Assembly (NCBI GenBank): GCA_021791715.1
Contig: JAJYWB010000001.1
Location: 226,374-290,373, forward strand
DNA length: 64,000 bases
Direction: 5' to 3'
Source of the DNA: Planctomycetota bacterium
GTDB lineage: Bacteria > Planctomycetota > Planctomycetia > Isosphaerales > Isosphaeraceae
Shown here: piece after piece, positions 53,311-61,746 of the stretch
Position numbering within the stretch: the first letter of the stretch is position 1
Layout: each line of letters starts with the position of its first letter
Program-made: the position numbers and the translations under genes
The notes under the pieces: generated by a model
The model's input: the letters and a program-made list of their open reading frames with translations, nothing else
Database searches by the model: none
What the model was told of the DNA's origin: nothing

Positions 53311-54521
53311 TCGATACGAGTCCGAATCGCGCGAATTCGACGCCCGATCCCGCGTCGATCACTGCTCCCAAGGCGAGCGTGTTCGTCTGGGTCTTCCTTG
53401 CATCGGCGGTTGTGGCGGGCGGGATTTCGGCCGCGGGGTGGTCCGTCGAGCCGCGCCGCTTCGCCTTTTCTTATGTAATTGCTTTAACGTTTGTGATCAG
53501 CATGGGCGTGGGTTCGCTGGCCTGGCTGATGATCTTGCATGTCGCGGGCGCCGTCTGGTCGCAAGTTGTCCGGCGCTTGCTGGAGAATCTCACACGTCCC
53601 CTCGCCTGGAACTTGCTCCTCTTCATCCCCCTGGCGATGAACCTGAGCCGACTTTACGTTTGGGCCGATTCCTCGCAACGAACGACCGATCCCGAATTGA
53701 TGCGCAAGGCGATTTGGCTTAACCCGCCGCTGTTCGACGCTCGATCGGCGTTTTATCTTGCGGCTTGGTCGATTCTGGCGGGGCTGTTATGTCGGGGTTC
53801 GACCCGCCAGGATACAACAGGTAACCATGAGTTAATTGGTCGCATGCGTAGGACGAGCATGTGGGGGCTCATTTTGCTGGGGCTTACGACCAGCTTTTTC
53901 TCTTTCGACTGGATCATGTCGCTCGATCCCCACTGGTCGTCGACGATCTTCGGCGTTTACTTTTGGGCGGGCTCGCTCGTAGGCTCTCTCGCCGCGTTGA
54001 TCCTGCTCACGCTAGGATTGCGGGCCTCGGGAAAGCTCGATGGGTTGGTCACGATCGAACATATGCACGAATTGGGGAAACTGTTGATCGGTTTCGTGAT
54101 TTTTTGGGCGTACATCGCATTCTGTCAGTATCTTTTGATCTGGTACGCCAATTTTCCCGAAGAGACGCGCTGGTATGTTATTCGTCGTTCGGGGAACTGG
54201 AACGAGCTGAGCTGGTCGCTCCTTTTCGGGCACTTCGTTACTCCGTTTTTCCTTTTATTGCCGCGGGCGAATAAACGAGATCCATTCTGGCTTGGGTTTA
54301 TCGCCATATTAATAATTGTTTTCCATTATGCCGATCTTTACTGGCTCGTCATGCCGACGCTTAATACCGAATCGTTCAAGCCGCATTGGCTCGACCTTTC
54401 GGTTGCGGCGTCGCTGATCTCCTTCTATTGCGCGATCGTCGCGCATGCTTGCCGAACCCGGCCGCCGGTTCCGATAGGCGATTCACGCTTGACCGAAGCA
54501 CTCGCATTTGAGAACCCATAG
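53307..54521 (+). CDS. actF: Second membrane subunit of Alternative Complex III (NrfD-like)
   Basis: ActF is the second NrfD-type polytopic subunit of ACIII. The 404-aa product shows about ten hydrophobic helices, including VWVFLASAVVAGGISAAGW, WLMILHVAGAVWSQVVRRLL, LAWNLLLFIPLAMNLSRLYV, TTSFFSFDWIMSLDPHWSST and FVIFWAYIAFCQYLLIWYAN. A loop LIWYANFPEETRWYVIR, characteristic of ActF proteins, is present. It overlaps actE by four bases (ATGA) and ends the core operon; a cytochrome gene follows after about 11 bp. No cytochrome oxidase genes follow in this window, although in many bacteria they adjoin act genes. Confidence 0.93.
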   Translation: MIDTSPNRANSTPDPASITAPKASVFVWVFLASAVVAGGISAAGWSVEPRRFAFSYVIALTFVISMGVGSLAWLMILHVAGAVWSQVVRRLLENLTRPLAWNLLLFIPLAMNLSRLYVWADSSQRTTDPELMRKAIWLNPPLFDARSAFYLAAWSILAGLLCRGSTRQDTTGNHELIGRMRRTSMWGLILLGLTTSFFSFDWIMSLDPHWSSTIFGVYFWAGSLVGSLAALILLTLGLRASGKLDGLVTIEHMHELGKLLIGFVIFWAYIAFCQYLLIWYANFPEETRWYVIRRSGNWNELSWSLLFGHFVTPFFLLLPRANKRDPFWLGFIAILIIVFHYADLYWLVMPTLNTESFKPHWLDLSVAASLISFYCAIVAHACRTRPPVPIGDSRLTEALAFENP

Positions 54522-54532
54522 GAGAGGCTCCC

Positions 54533-56041
54533 TTGACTGGTACAGTACCGACAGGTCGCGAGCCGTCGTCGTCGATTCAAGAGGGGGGAGCCTCCGCGCC
54601 GATTTCGGAGGTTCCGACGGCGGCGAAGGCCCCACGATGGATCATCGCCGCCCTGATTCTTTATTTGATTTTTTTCTCAATTCAGTACTTTTCGACGCGA
54701 CCTCCCGGGCCTGAACCCGTCTCCGACGAGATCCAGGCCTCGACCAAAACGGTCGAGGAACTGCACGCCGTGGAGCGCAATTTGTTGACGACTTACGGTT
54801 CGATCAACCCCGCGACGGGAACGATGCGGATCCCGATCGAACGGGCGATGGAACTGCTTGTGATCGAGAGCGCCGAACCCGTCCCGGTCAACGGAGCGGT
54901 TCCCGTCGCCGCTCCGCAACCGACGGCCGGCGTCTCGCATTACCCGGCGCCGACGCCGCCTCTCAACGCGACACCGCCGACCTCGAATCCGGCGACGACC
55001 GCGGCGGCGCCTCCCGCATCCGCCGTACGACCGGCCGTCGTCGCTCAGCCGCGGCCGCAGCCCCCGGCGATTTCGGGAATGCCTCCTGTACAGTTATATC
55101 GAGCGATCTGCCAAGCCTGTCATGATGTGGACGGGCGGGGTTCGATCGTCCGTAAAGCCATGCCTGTGATTCCCGATTTCACCGATGCCAAGTGGCAGGC
55201 GTCTCGTACCGACGCCGATTTACACCACTCGATTTTGGAGGGGAAAGGGCAGCTCATGCTGCCGATGAAAGATAAGTTTGCGCTGGCACATACCGATGTG
55301 AATGAGATGATCGCCTTCATACGTGGATTTCAACCAGGCCGCCCGGTCGTCGCCGCGGGGACGCAAGCGCAACCCGACGTGGCGGCGCCGGCGGGCACAG
55401 CTCTAGCACCTGATGCGGTCGCGTCTTTGACTCCCGTTCCCCCGAATCCCGCTCCTGGATCGACTCCGGTTGCGTCGCCTACGGCGGCGCCCGCAGCTTC
55501 GGTTCCAGCGCCCGCGGCCGCGCCCTCATCGGCCGCGGCTCTCGCGCTCGCTTCATCGTCTCCAGCCCCGCCGTCGGTCCTGATTCCGTCAACCTCGGCC
55601 GCGGCGATGTCGGCGGGATCGGCGCCTTCTCAGCTTGCCACGGGGCCAACCTCTGCGGTAACGGAAAAGCTTCGCGCCGCGTCGGAGTTGTTCAAAATCA
55701 ACTGCATGGTCTGCCACGGTCCCGATGGACGTGGAAGCACCGTGCGAGCCGCGATGCCGCCGATCCCAGACTTCACCGCTCGGGAATGGCAATCGACACA
55801 CGACAGCGCTTTGCTATCGGTTAGCATTTTGGAAGGAAAAGGGACTCTCATGCCCCCCTGGCGCGGCAAGATAACACCCGACCAAGCGCGCGATCTGGTG
55901 TCTTACGTGCGCACCTTCGGTCCCGCCGATCTGATCGCGTCCGAAAAATCGCCGAGCGATTTTGGAACCCGTTTTCGCATGCTTAAAAAAGAATGGGATG
56001 ACATCAATCGGGAGATCCAGATGCTCTCTCGTCCCAAGTAA
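54533..56041 (+). CDS. Membrane-anchored two-domain cytochrome c with Pro/Ala linkers
   Basis: The 502-aa product has one N-terminal transmembrane helix (WIIAALILYLIFFSIQYF, about 36-53). Long Pro/Ala-rich linkers follow, with two cytochrome c domains. Domain 1 has CQACH at 193-197 and DGRG just after it; domain 2 has CMVCH near 391 with GPDGRGSTVRAAMPPIPDFT. Each ends in an ILEGKGxLM(L/P)P methionine-ligand stretch. The domains are clearly related to each other and to the domain at 59997-60773. The start is TTG with GGAGAGG upstream. It follows actF by 11 bp, so it is probably co-transcribed and may carry electrons from ACIII to a terminal acceptor; this role is inferred. Confidence 0.88.
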   Translation: MTGTVPTGREPSSSIQEGGASAPISEVPTAAKAPRWIIAALILYLIFFSIQYFSTRPPGPEPVSDEIQASTKTVEELHAVERNLLTTYGSINPATGTMRIPIERAMELLVIESAEPVPVNGAVPVAAPQPTAGVSHYPAPTPPLNATPPTSNPATTAAAPPASAVRPAVVAQPRPQPPAISGMPPVQLYRAICQACHDVDGRGSIVRKAMPVIPDFTDAKWQASRTDADLHHSILEGKGQLMLPMKDKFALAHTDVNEMIAFIRGFQPGRPVVAAGTQAQPDVAAPAGTALAPDAVASLTPVPPNPAPGSTPVASPTAAPAASVPAPAAAPSSAAALALASSSPAPPSVLIPSTSAAAMSAGSAPSQLATGPTSAVTEKLRAASELFKINCMVCHGPDGRGSTVRAAMPPIPDFTAREWQSTHDSALLSVSILEGKGTLMPPWRGKITPDQARDLVSYVRTFGPADLIASEKSPSDFGTRFRMLKKEWDDINREIQMLSRPK

Positions 56042-56118
56042 ATGGGCGCTTGTCACGGCTCCTCACGGCGTCGGCGAGGTCGAAGATCCAGATGCTCTCT
56101 CGTCCCAAGTAAATGGGC
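56013..56118 (+). repeat. Partial tandem copy of the 3' end of the two-domain cytochrome gene
   Basis: A 35-bp stretch covering the last codons, the stop and six further bases (begins AGATCCAGATGCTCTC at 56013) recurs unchanged at 56084, an offset of 71 bp. The sequences before each copy differ. Only the first copy lies in the reading frame of the gene. Confidence 0.85.
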
Positions 56119-56324
56119 TCTCCGTCCCTTCCGCGTTCGACGTGTCGCCGAGCGAGAGAAAACGGAGTTATTCCTTGGTGACGAACGGATGATGGATGGA
56201 GATCGCGATCGTCATCAATTCGATATTCCGTACCGATTATTAAATGTGGTCGATTTCTTTTCGCCCCAAAAGTCGGCGTCACGAAGGAATTCTCGCGGTC
56301 CTTGTTTATGGAGGTCAATGTGTT

Positions 56325-56642
56325 ATGAGATATCGTTTAGCCCTTAAGTCGATCTACGCAGGCGTTTTTGGGCTCGCCTTCGCGTTCGCGTCGCCGACCC
56401 GATCGCACGCGCAGGATATGGTTCCCCCAGCCGTTCCGACCGAGCATTCCAAGCACGATCGATCTCATCACTGGTTGTGTTTTCGGTCGCATCGAGAAGT
56501 GTTTCCTAGAACCTACTCGTATCAGTATGACATTTGGTTTAACCGGCCGCATCACTTCAAAGTCGTCGGACCCGACGGCAAAAAATACTGGCGAACAACG
56601 GTCCGCGGTCTCCCCATGGGCACTCCCTGGAGTCCTTGGTGA
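56325..56642 (+). CDS. Small secreted protein of unknown function
   Basis: I do not recognise the family. The 105-aa product has a signal peptide (LKSIYAGVFGLAFAFASPTR, cleavage near SHAQD). The mature part is about 75 residues, rich in His and aromatics: TEHSKHDRSHHWLCFRSHRE, VFPRTYSYQYDIWFNRPHHF, KVVGPDGKKYWRTTVRGLP. One cysteine only, so no heme motif. GGAGG lies about 11 nt before the ATG at 56325. It sits between cytochrome genes of the ACIII neighbourhood; the many histidines might bind metal or heme, which is a guess. Confidence 0.68.
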   Translation: MRYRLALKSIYAGVFGLAFAFASPTRSHAQDMVPPAVPTEHSKHDRSHHWLCFRSHREVFPRTYSYQYDIWFNRPHHFKVVGPDGKKYWRTTVRGLPMGTPWSPW

Positions 56643-56671
56643 GCCGAGCAAACTCTCCAACCCGATCCACA

Positions 56672-56714
56672 GGGGGAGATCGATCCTACAACTTGACCGA
56701 CTCGGATCTCCCCC
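56672..56714 (+). terminator. Candidate hairpin after the small secreted protein
   Basis: GGGGGAGATC (56672-56681) and GATCTCCCCC (56705-56714) are perfect inverted repeats, 10 bp each with a 23-nt loop, 30 bp after the stop. The T-rich GATTTTTATTTG follows about 25 nt later. It lies between convergent genes. Confidence 0.55.
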
Positions 56715-56778
56715 GATACAATCTCTGACAAATTGATTTTTATTTGATATTTATGGGTATGTTTGGAACGCAATCGAT

Positions 56779-57477
56779 TTACCTCGCTGGTATCGCCTCC
56801 GGGAGCGCCGGTTGTGGGGGGCTCACCGGCGAGGGCAGCCCTTGAGCCGGCTGCCCTTGAGCCGGCTGCCCTTGAGCCGGCTGCCCTTGAGCCGGCTGTC
56901 CTTGAACCGGCTGTCCTTGAACCGGCTGTCCTTGAACCGGCTGTCCTTGAACCGGCTGTCCTTGAACCGGCTGCCCTTGAGCCGGCTGTCCTTGAACCGG
57001 CTGCCCTTGAGCCGGAGCGGGTTGAGCGGGCGCAGCCGGTAGCCCGGTCGCCGGTTCGTCACGAAGTTCGCTGATCGGTTGCGAGAAAATAAGTCGCTTG
57101 GGCGAAGGTTCGTTCGGCGGAGTGGGAGCGGGAACGTCGTGCCAGCGACGCAAAAATTCAATCAATTTTTCATATTCTTTTCCGGTTAGGTTGGCGCGGA
57201 CCCGCATGTGCGCGGCGACGTTCTGGTAATTCGCAAACGGCCGTTCTCCCAAGGCCCGAGCGTTGTGACATTGATTGCAATACATGGAGAACACTTCGCC
57301 TCCGGTGAGGGAATCCTCGTAGCTTTCGGCGTCGCCATTGGGCCGAGGGGTACGCAACGGCGCGGGTCCCTCCGAGAGGTCGATCGCGGTGCTTTGGCAA
57401 CCGATCGCCATCAGCCCGAATAGCCCGCAAAGAGGCGCGATCCAGCGTCGGGAAAGCCTCGCAAGATTGATCAACAT
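56779..57477 (-). CDS. Cytochrome c lipoprotein with a QGQPA/V repeat tail
   Basis: The 232-aa product has a lipoprotein signal ending in GLMAIGC (lipobox Cys at 27). A small cytochrome c domain has one heme motif, CNQCH (67-71), and [20 protein letters not shown] and IEFLRRWHD helices. After a Pro-rich stretch there are twelve 5-residue repeats (QGQPV or QGQPA, about 158-217), then [14 protein letters not shown]. The tail is probably flexible or binds the cell wall or partner proteins. GGGAGAAAC precedes the start at 57477. It is transcribed opposite to the ACIII operon, downstream of it, and likely helps electron transport. Confidence 0.85.
   Translation of the reverse strand: MLINLARLSRRWIAPLCGLFGLMAIGCQSTAIDLSEGPAPLRTPRPNGDAESYEDSLTGGEVFSMYCNQCHNARALGERPFANYQNVAAHMRVRANLTGKEYEKLIEFLRRWHDVPAPTPPNEPSPKRLIFSQPISELRDEPATGLPAAPAQPAPAQGQPVQGQPAQGQPVQGQPVQGQPVQGQPVQGQPVQGQPAQGQPAQGQPAQGQPAQGLPSPVSPPQPALPEAIPAR
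56836..57015 (+). repeat. Twelve in-frame 15-bp repeats inside the cytochrome lipoprotein gene
   Basis: CTGCCCTTGAGCCGG and CTGTCCTTGAACCGG units alternate for exactly 180 bp. They encode QGQPA and QGQPV pentapeptides on the minus strand. The unit count is likely to vary between strains by slippage. Confidence 0.92.
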
Positions 57478-57600
57478 CGCCGTTTCTCCCTTATCCTCGT
57501 TCCGCAACGTTCCGATCCGAGCGATCGATTCTTCTCCAGACCGGTTCGCCGCCTCGATCGACAGACTGGGCTCGACCGGAGCGATCCTCCCTCGCGACGA

Positions 57601-59493
57601 TTAGAAGTTCGTGGCGAATTGAACCATGAAGAGATTATCCATCAGATTCAATCCGCGCTCCGTGTTAATCTCATAAGCAAACTTCAGTATGGTCGACGGG
57701 TAGAAGTAATAGTTTAAACCCGCCGTGTACTGGCTTCGATTCACCGGGGCGTTCGTGAGAGGGTTGAACGACGTCGGATCGAACTTCGCCAAATCAATCC
57801 CCTGGAAGGCCGCTTCACTGTAGCGGAATACGTATTCTAGTCTTTGTATGTGCTTGTGAATTGATTGGTAATCGCGGTAAGCCAACTGCGCGTAGAGGCC
57901 GGTGCGGTTGATGTTGGAACCGATGAACTGTTGGGTTCGCTCGTAGTTTTTGCCGTATTCGAACCGCGCGTCCCAATTCCCTCGGTGGTAGTTGAAATAG
58001 GGCTGCCAATCGCTGATCAAAGCTCCGTCGTTTTTACCGTATGGGACGTTGACGAGTTCCGATACGCCGAAGTTGATTCCGCGTGAGGGGAGCCAGAGAC
58101 CGATTCGACCGCCGTAAGCCATCGCGTTGTTAAGGCTCCCCGAGGTTCCGATCAATCCCGCGAGGTCGTACCAGTCGGTCGCCTGTCCCGCGCCTGGAAC
58201 GCCGAGTCCGTTCGTCGCATAGACCGAGTACTCGGCCTTCCAACGGCTCTTACCGAGATATTTCGCCCCGCGGAATTGGAGCCCCGGAAGAGTCAGACCG
58301 TCGGGGATCACTTGCCGCATCACCAAGGGAATATCCGGCAACTTGTTAATCCACTCGGGGTCGAGCCGTTCGTTCCAGAACCCGATCGGCGCCAGGAAAT
58401 ATCCGATATCGGCGGTAAGCCAATCGGTAATAAACATGTCGATCTGTGCTTGTCCGAGGGAAACCCCCGTCGGCGTGAATGTAGTCTCGGCCGAGAGTAA
58501 AAAGCGTTTGTTTAGCTGGACCAAGAAGAACGGAGAGTACTCCTGGAATTGGAAGAAGCCCGCGCCGCGCCGGCCTGTATCGAGGCTGTAACGCGTCGAG
58601 ATCGTGTTCCATACTGAAAACGGAGTCGAGTTGTTTCCGCTCGGCGTGGCCCACTCGCTGAGGGGAGCGGCGGGTCTGGGGGGATTTCGTCGTTGGTTGT
58701 CGACCGTATCGACCAACGTGTCGTGGGCGTCGGCGAGTTCTTTATCGCGCAACGCCGCTTGCTTCGCTCGTGATTCGAGAGTCGCGGTCTGCGATTGCAA
58801 CTTCCCGACTTCGCCGGCCTGCTTCTCGATCTGATCGGCCAGCAACTGCGACTGCTTCTCGAGAACTTCCATCTGCTTCTGCTTGAGTTCGTCGAGCTTT
58901 CGTCGCCGTTCAATCTCCTCCGCACCGACGGCGACGGGCCCCGCCGACGACGGCGCGGGCGCCGTCGCGACGACCGCCTGTTGCTTCTCAATTTGTTCGG
59001 CGAGAATCTTGAGTTGCTGATCAAGTACGCTCAATTGCTTATTCTTAAGATCGACAAGTCTCGCTTGACGATCCGCTTCCTGATTCGCGGGAGCGATCGG
59101 CACGCCGGTCGCCGAGCCGGCGGCTTGGCCCCCGGCCGCGGATCGCTTCGCCAATTGGTCTCGAAGTTGTTGCGCGGATTGTTCGATCGTCTCGATCTTC
59201 CGCTGCTGCGCTTCGACGATTTTCCGCTGCGCCTCCATATCTTTGGCGTAGCGATCTCTGAGGGCTTTGATTTCCTGGTTATTGCGTTCGAGAGCCTCTA
59301 AAACGGCCGAATTCAGCTTCGAATCCTCGACGGGCTTGCCGGCGGGCTTCGCGGCCGGTTTCACGACGACCGATCGCCTGTCGGTCGGATCGGAATTCGT
59401 CGCCGCCGCCACTGGATCATCGGATTCGTCGCCCCAAACGTTCCCGACAAAGATCAGCCAGCAAAGACATATCAATATCCGAACTCGTCCCAT
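57601..59493 (-). CDS. Outer-membrane porin (OprO/OprP-like) with N-terminal coiled coil
   Basis: The 630-aa product has a signal peptide (VRILICLCWLIFVGNVWG). A long coiled coil rich in Gln, Glu, Lys and Ala follows (about residues 45-245, with AKDMEAQRKIVEAQQRKIET and ELKQKQMEVLEKQSQLLADQ). The C-terminal ~370 residues are a beta-barrel-like domain with aromatic-rich strands (FFQFQEYSPFFLVQLNKRFL, FEYGKNYERTQQFIGSN, TAGLNYYFYPSTILKFAYE) and a terminal phenylalanine region (LFMVQFATNF). This fits phosphate-selective porin-like proteins of planctomycetes. The coiled coil may fix the barrel to the cell wall, in place of a lipoprotein; both ideas are inference. Confidence 0.85.
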   Translation of the reverse strand: MGRVRILICLCWLIFVGNVWGDESDDPVAAATNSDPTDRRSVVVKPAAKPAGKPVEDSKLNSAVLEALERNNQEIKALRDRYAKDMEAQRKIVEAQQRKIETIEQSAQQLRDQLAKRSAAGGQAAGSATGVPIAPANQEADRQARLVDLKNKQLSVLDQQLKILAEQIEKQQAVVATAPAPSSAGPVAVGAEEIERRRKLDELKQKQMEVLEKQSQLLADQIEKQAGEVGKLQSQTATLESRAKQAALRDKELADAHDTLVDTVDNQRRNPPRPAAPLSEWATPSGNNSTPFSVWNTISTRYSLDTGRRGAGFFQFQEYSPFFLVQLNKRFLLSAETTFTPTGVSLGQAQIDMFITDWLTADIGYFLAPIGFWNERLDPEWINKLPDIPLVMRQVIPDGLTLPGLQFRGAKYLGKSRWKAEYSVYATNGLGVPGAGQATDWYDLAGLIGTSGSLNNAMAYGGRIGLWLPSRGINFGVSELVNVPYGKNDGALISDWQPYFNYHRGNWDARFEYGKNYERTQQFIGSNINRTGLYAQLAYRDYQSIHKHIQRLEYVFRYSEAAFQGIDLAKFDPTSFNPLTNAPVNRSQYTAGLNYYFYPSTILKFAYEINTERGLNLMDNLFMVQFATNF

Positions 59494-59996
59494 TCTGGAA
59501 AATCCCTGCCCTAAACACGTTTCCAGAATTGGTTTAAACCCACATCAACACTTTGGCTCATGTGAGAAACTACGAAATGACCCGATCGAAACCGACAAAA
59601 GCGGTTTCAACTAGGATATCGGACGGCGGGCTGGAGAATCTTTATCGGTTTTAACGAAAGCACCGCTTACGGCGGCGGAAATCCTACAATCCGCGAGAAT
59701 CACGCCGTCGTAGCTCAATCACTGGAAACGCTTTCGATCTTCGGAACGGCGCGCGGAGGCCGATTCGTCTCTTCCCATCACGAGAGAAAGCGTCAAGCTT
59801 CGAGCCGGAAGAATTCCCCGCTCGGATTCCATGCGTGAAATGAACCGCCCGAGATTAGGAAGATTCCTCCGACCCGTGGAACGAAAGGACGTTTGATCCC
59901 ACCGCATTCCATCCCAATTGTTTATCAGCCCTTGAAGATCTGTAACCTTCGGTTCCGTAGACCGAGGGCTTAACCGCATTAAACCCCGATCGTTTA
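59494..59996 (+). other. Intergenic stretch between the porin and the last cytochrome gene
   Basis: About 500 bp with no supported gene. It holds the outer copy (59921-59937) of the cytochrome gene's 3' end and, at 59494-59620, the likely promoter region of the porin gene. Confidence 0.5.
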
Positions 59997-60009
59997 TCAG
60001 CCCTTGAAG
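59921..60009 (+). repeat. Partial tandem copy of the 3' end of the last cytochrome gene
   Basis: TTTATCAGCCCTTGAAG at 59921-59937 recurs at 59993-60009, where it is the stop and last codons of the minus-strand cytochrome gene. Offset 72 bp. The flanking sequence towards the left (ACCGCATT, then CAATTG or CGATCG) also agrees in part, so the copied unit is about 38 bp with changes. Confidence 0.8.
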
Positions 60010-60773
60010 GGGCTCGGTGCGATCGACGGCGGCGCCGGCGGAGGCGTAACCGGTTGCGGTGGACCCGGGTTTGATGACGGCGGTGAAACGGCCGAAGGCG
60101 TCGCGGAGACGGGAGTTGCGGAAGGTGCGGGCGCCGAGTTCGCCGCCGGGACGGGAGATGCGGGGGGAGTCGTCGTGTGGGAAGGCGCGGCCGCCGACGC
60201 GGAGGCGGGCCGGACGCTCGCGGGGGTGTTCTCGGAGGCCTCGTGACCGAGGCCCGGTCTTGATTCTTCCGCCCCTGGAATAAATTTATGGAGATATCTG
60301 GCAAGAGCGTGTGATTCCTCGAGCGTGATCACGCCCCGAAAGGAAGGCATCACGGCGCCTCGACCCTCGATGATGACCCGCGCTCGGTAAGAGTCGGGGC
60401 GAGTCTCCTGCCAAACTCTGTTGGTAAAATCGGGTACGTCGGGGATATCCCAAACGCCTCGGCCGTCGACTCCGTGGCAGCGGATGCAATACCGATTGAA
60501 GAGGTTCATGACGACGCGACGCTCCTGCTCGGGACTTCGAACCCAGAGCCAGGATCCGCCGGTCTCAACGTTGCTGATGTCGCCCGGTCCTGGGGTATGC
60601 CCCAGGACACGGTGGTGTGCGCAAAAAAGATGCGGCCAAGTTTTGCCGCATTGACAAACGGCGTTCACCGGACGGTTCGCGAAAGTCGCCACAGAGATAA
60701 ACGACGCGAACGCGATCGCTCCTCTCAAGGCGGTCGATCGGCTGATACGTACTAAGCGGCATCCTGGCGCCAT
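59997..60773 (-). CDS. Exported monoheme cytochrome c with Pro/Ala-rich tail
   Basis: The 258-aa product has an N-terminal leader (LRGAIAFASFISVATFANRP, about 17-36). A Cys-containing segment follows (CQCGKTWPHLFCAH), then a cytochrome c domain with CIRCH at 96-100 and DGRG after it. The domain continues VPDFTNRVWQETRPDSYRAR and IIEGRGAVMPSFRG. This is the same domain type as the pair at 54533-56041, here alone. A long Ala/Pro/Ser-rich tail ends the protein. AGGAGG lies 5 nt before ATG 60773, an ideal site; the frame is open to 60851. It is probably an electron carrier of the ACIII neighbourhood. The extra cysteines near residues 40-51 have no clear partner. Confidence 0.88.
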   Translation of the reverse strand: MAPGCRLVRISRSTALRGAIAFASFISVATFANRPVNAVCQCGKTWPHLFCAHHRVLGHTPGPGDISNVETGGSWLWVRSPEQERRVVMNLFNRYCIRCHGVDGRGVWDIPDVPDFTNRVWQETRPDSYRARVIIEGRGAVMPSFRGVITLEESHALARYLHKFIPGAEESRPGLGHEASENTPASVRPASASAAAPSHTTTPPASPVPAANSAPAPSATPVSATPSAVSPPSSNPGPPQPVTPPPAPPSIAPSPFKG

Positions 60774-61746
60774 CGTTCCTCCTATCTTTTCGTACCAGAC
60801 CTCGTTTTCAAAACCGTTCGGCTTCACCCCAAGATGACCGGTCGCAAGCACACGGCGACTTGAGAATCCCTCTGCTTTATCGGAATAACCGATTCCGGCG
60901 CCGTTCTTTTTCTTTCACAAAAAGCGGATGTTCGACCGACGGCGTCTCGAATGTGAACCGTATGATTGAGGATTCCTCCGACGCGATTCCGCCTGACGAG
61001 TTTGGAGTAACACGGGTTTTTCCGAGGCTATTCGGAAAGAAATCCGCATATTCGGCGGGATTTGAGGCGGAACCCGAAATTGGAGGTGCGAATCCGCGGC
61101 TGAGCCGCATTATTATGTTTAATCTTTTTGACGGCGAAAACCGCCTAGTCGCCGGTGTTTATGAAAAGAGGCTCATCGGGAGGTTCTCCTTTCCAAATAG
61201 GCATAAGTGAACAGCCATATTTGTTATGGATCGTTATTTATTTGGAGAATTGACGCCGAACCCCGTAAAATCGAGCCGATATCGCCGTGAGAGTTTCCCG
61301 GAAGGCCTCTCATTCTTTTCACCCTGGGATCTCACATCATCCGCTCTTCAATGTTTGTCGTTTCGCGGCGATTTCCGCTTTTTGACTCGATCGGTCGTCT
61401 CGGACGCGTTCGAACGATCGATCGGGGAGAGAAAGGCCGCGGGATCGTTTTCAAGAGCGCCGGTCGCCGTCGTCTCTTCAAATGCTATAATAATCAACCC
61501 TATTAATTGTATTCGCTCACAATTAATTTTATAAATAAAAAACACGCGGATCGGTTCGCGGTCTTAAATTTATCGTTAACTGTAATATTAATTAATTAAG
61601 ACATAAAGTTACTATCTTCACGATATCTTTGATTGAGTTTAAGACGCTCTTCACCACGGCTTCACGAAACGCGGGTATCGTCTCGAACGCGTCATTTATC
61701 GTGATCGGATTCCCCCCCGACATACGACTCTGGAAGACAAGAAACG
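60774..61746 (+). other. Long intergenic stretch before the DUF1559 genes
   Basis: About 970 bp without a supported gene. Open frames (60860-61210 plus, 60877-61110 minus) have no binding site or recognisable content. AT-rich sequence at 61485-61620 is probably the promoter zone of the DUF1559 gene. It contains one dispersed-repeat copy at 61157-61197. Confidence 0.5.
61157..61197 (+). repeat. Single copy of the dispersed repeat core
   Basis: GTTTATGAAAAGAGGCTCAT, then CGGGAGGTTCTCCTTTCC, matches 1371-1408 read on the other strand with a few substitutions. The match includes the AT-rich flank. The two sites are 60 kb apart. Confidence 0.7.

Noticed and set aside
60860..61210. 116-aa plus-strand ORF in the gap before the DUF1559 genes
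   Set aside because: No ribosome binding site or recognisable content, and its end runs through the dispersed repeat core.
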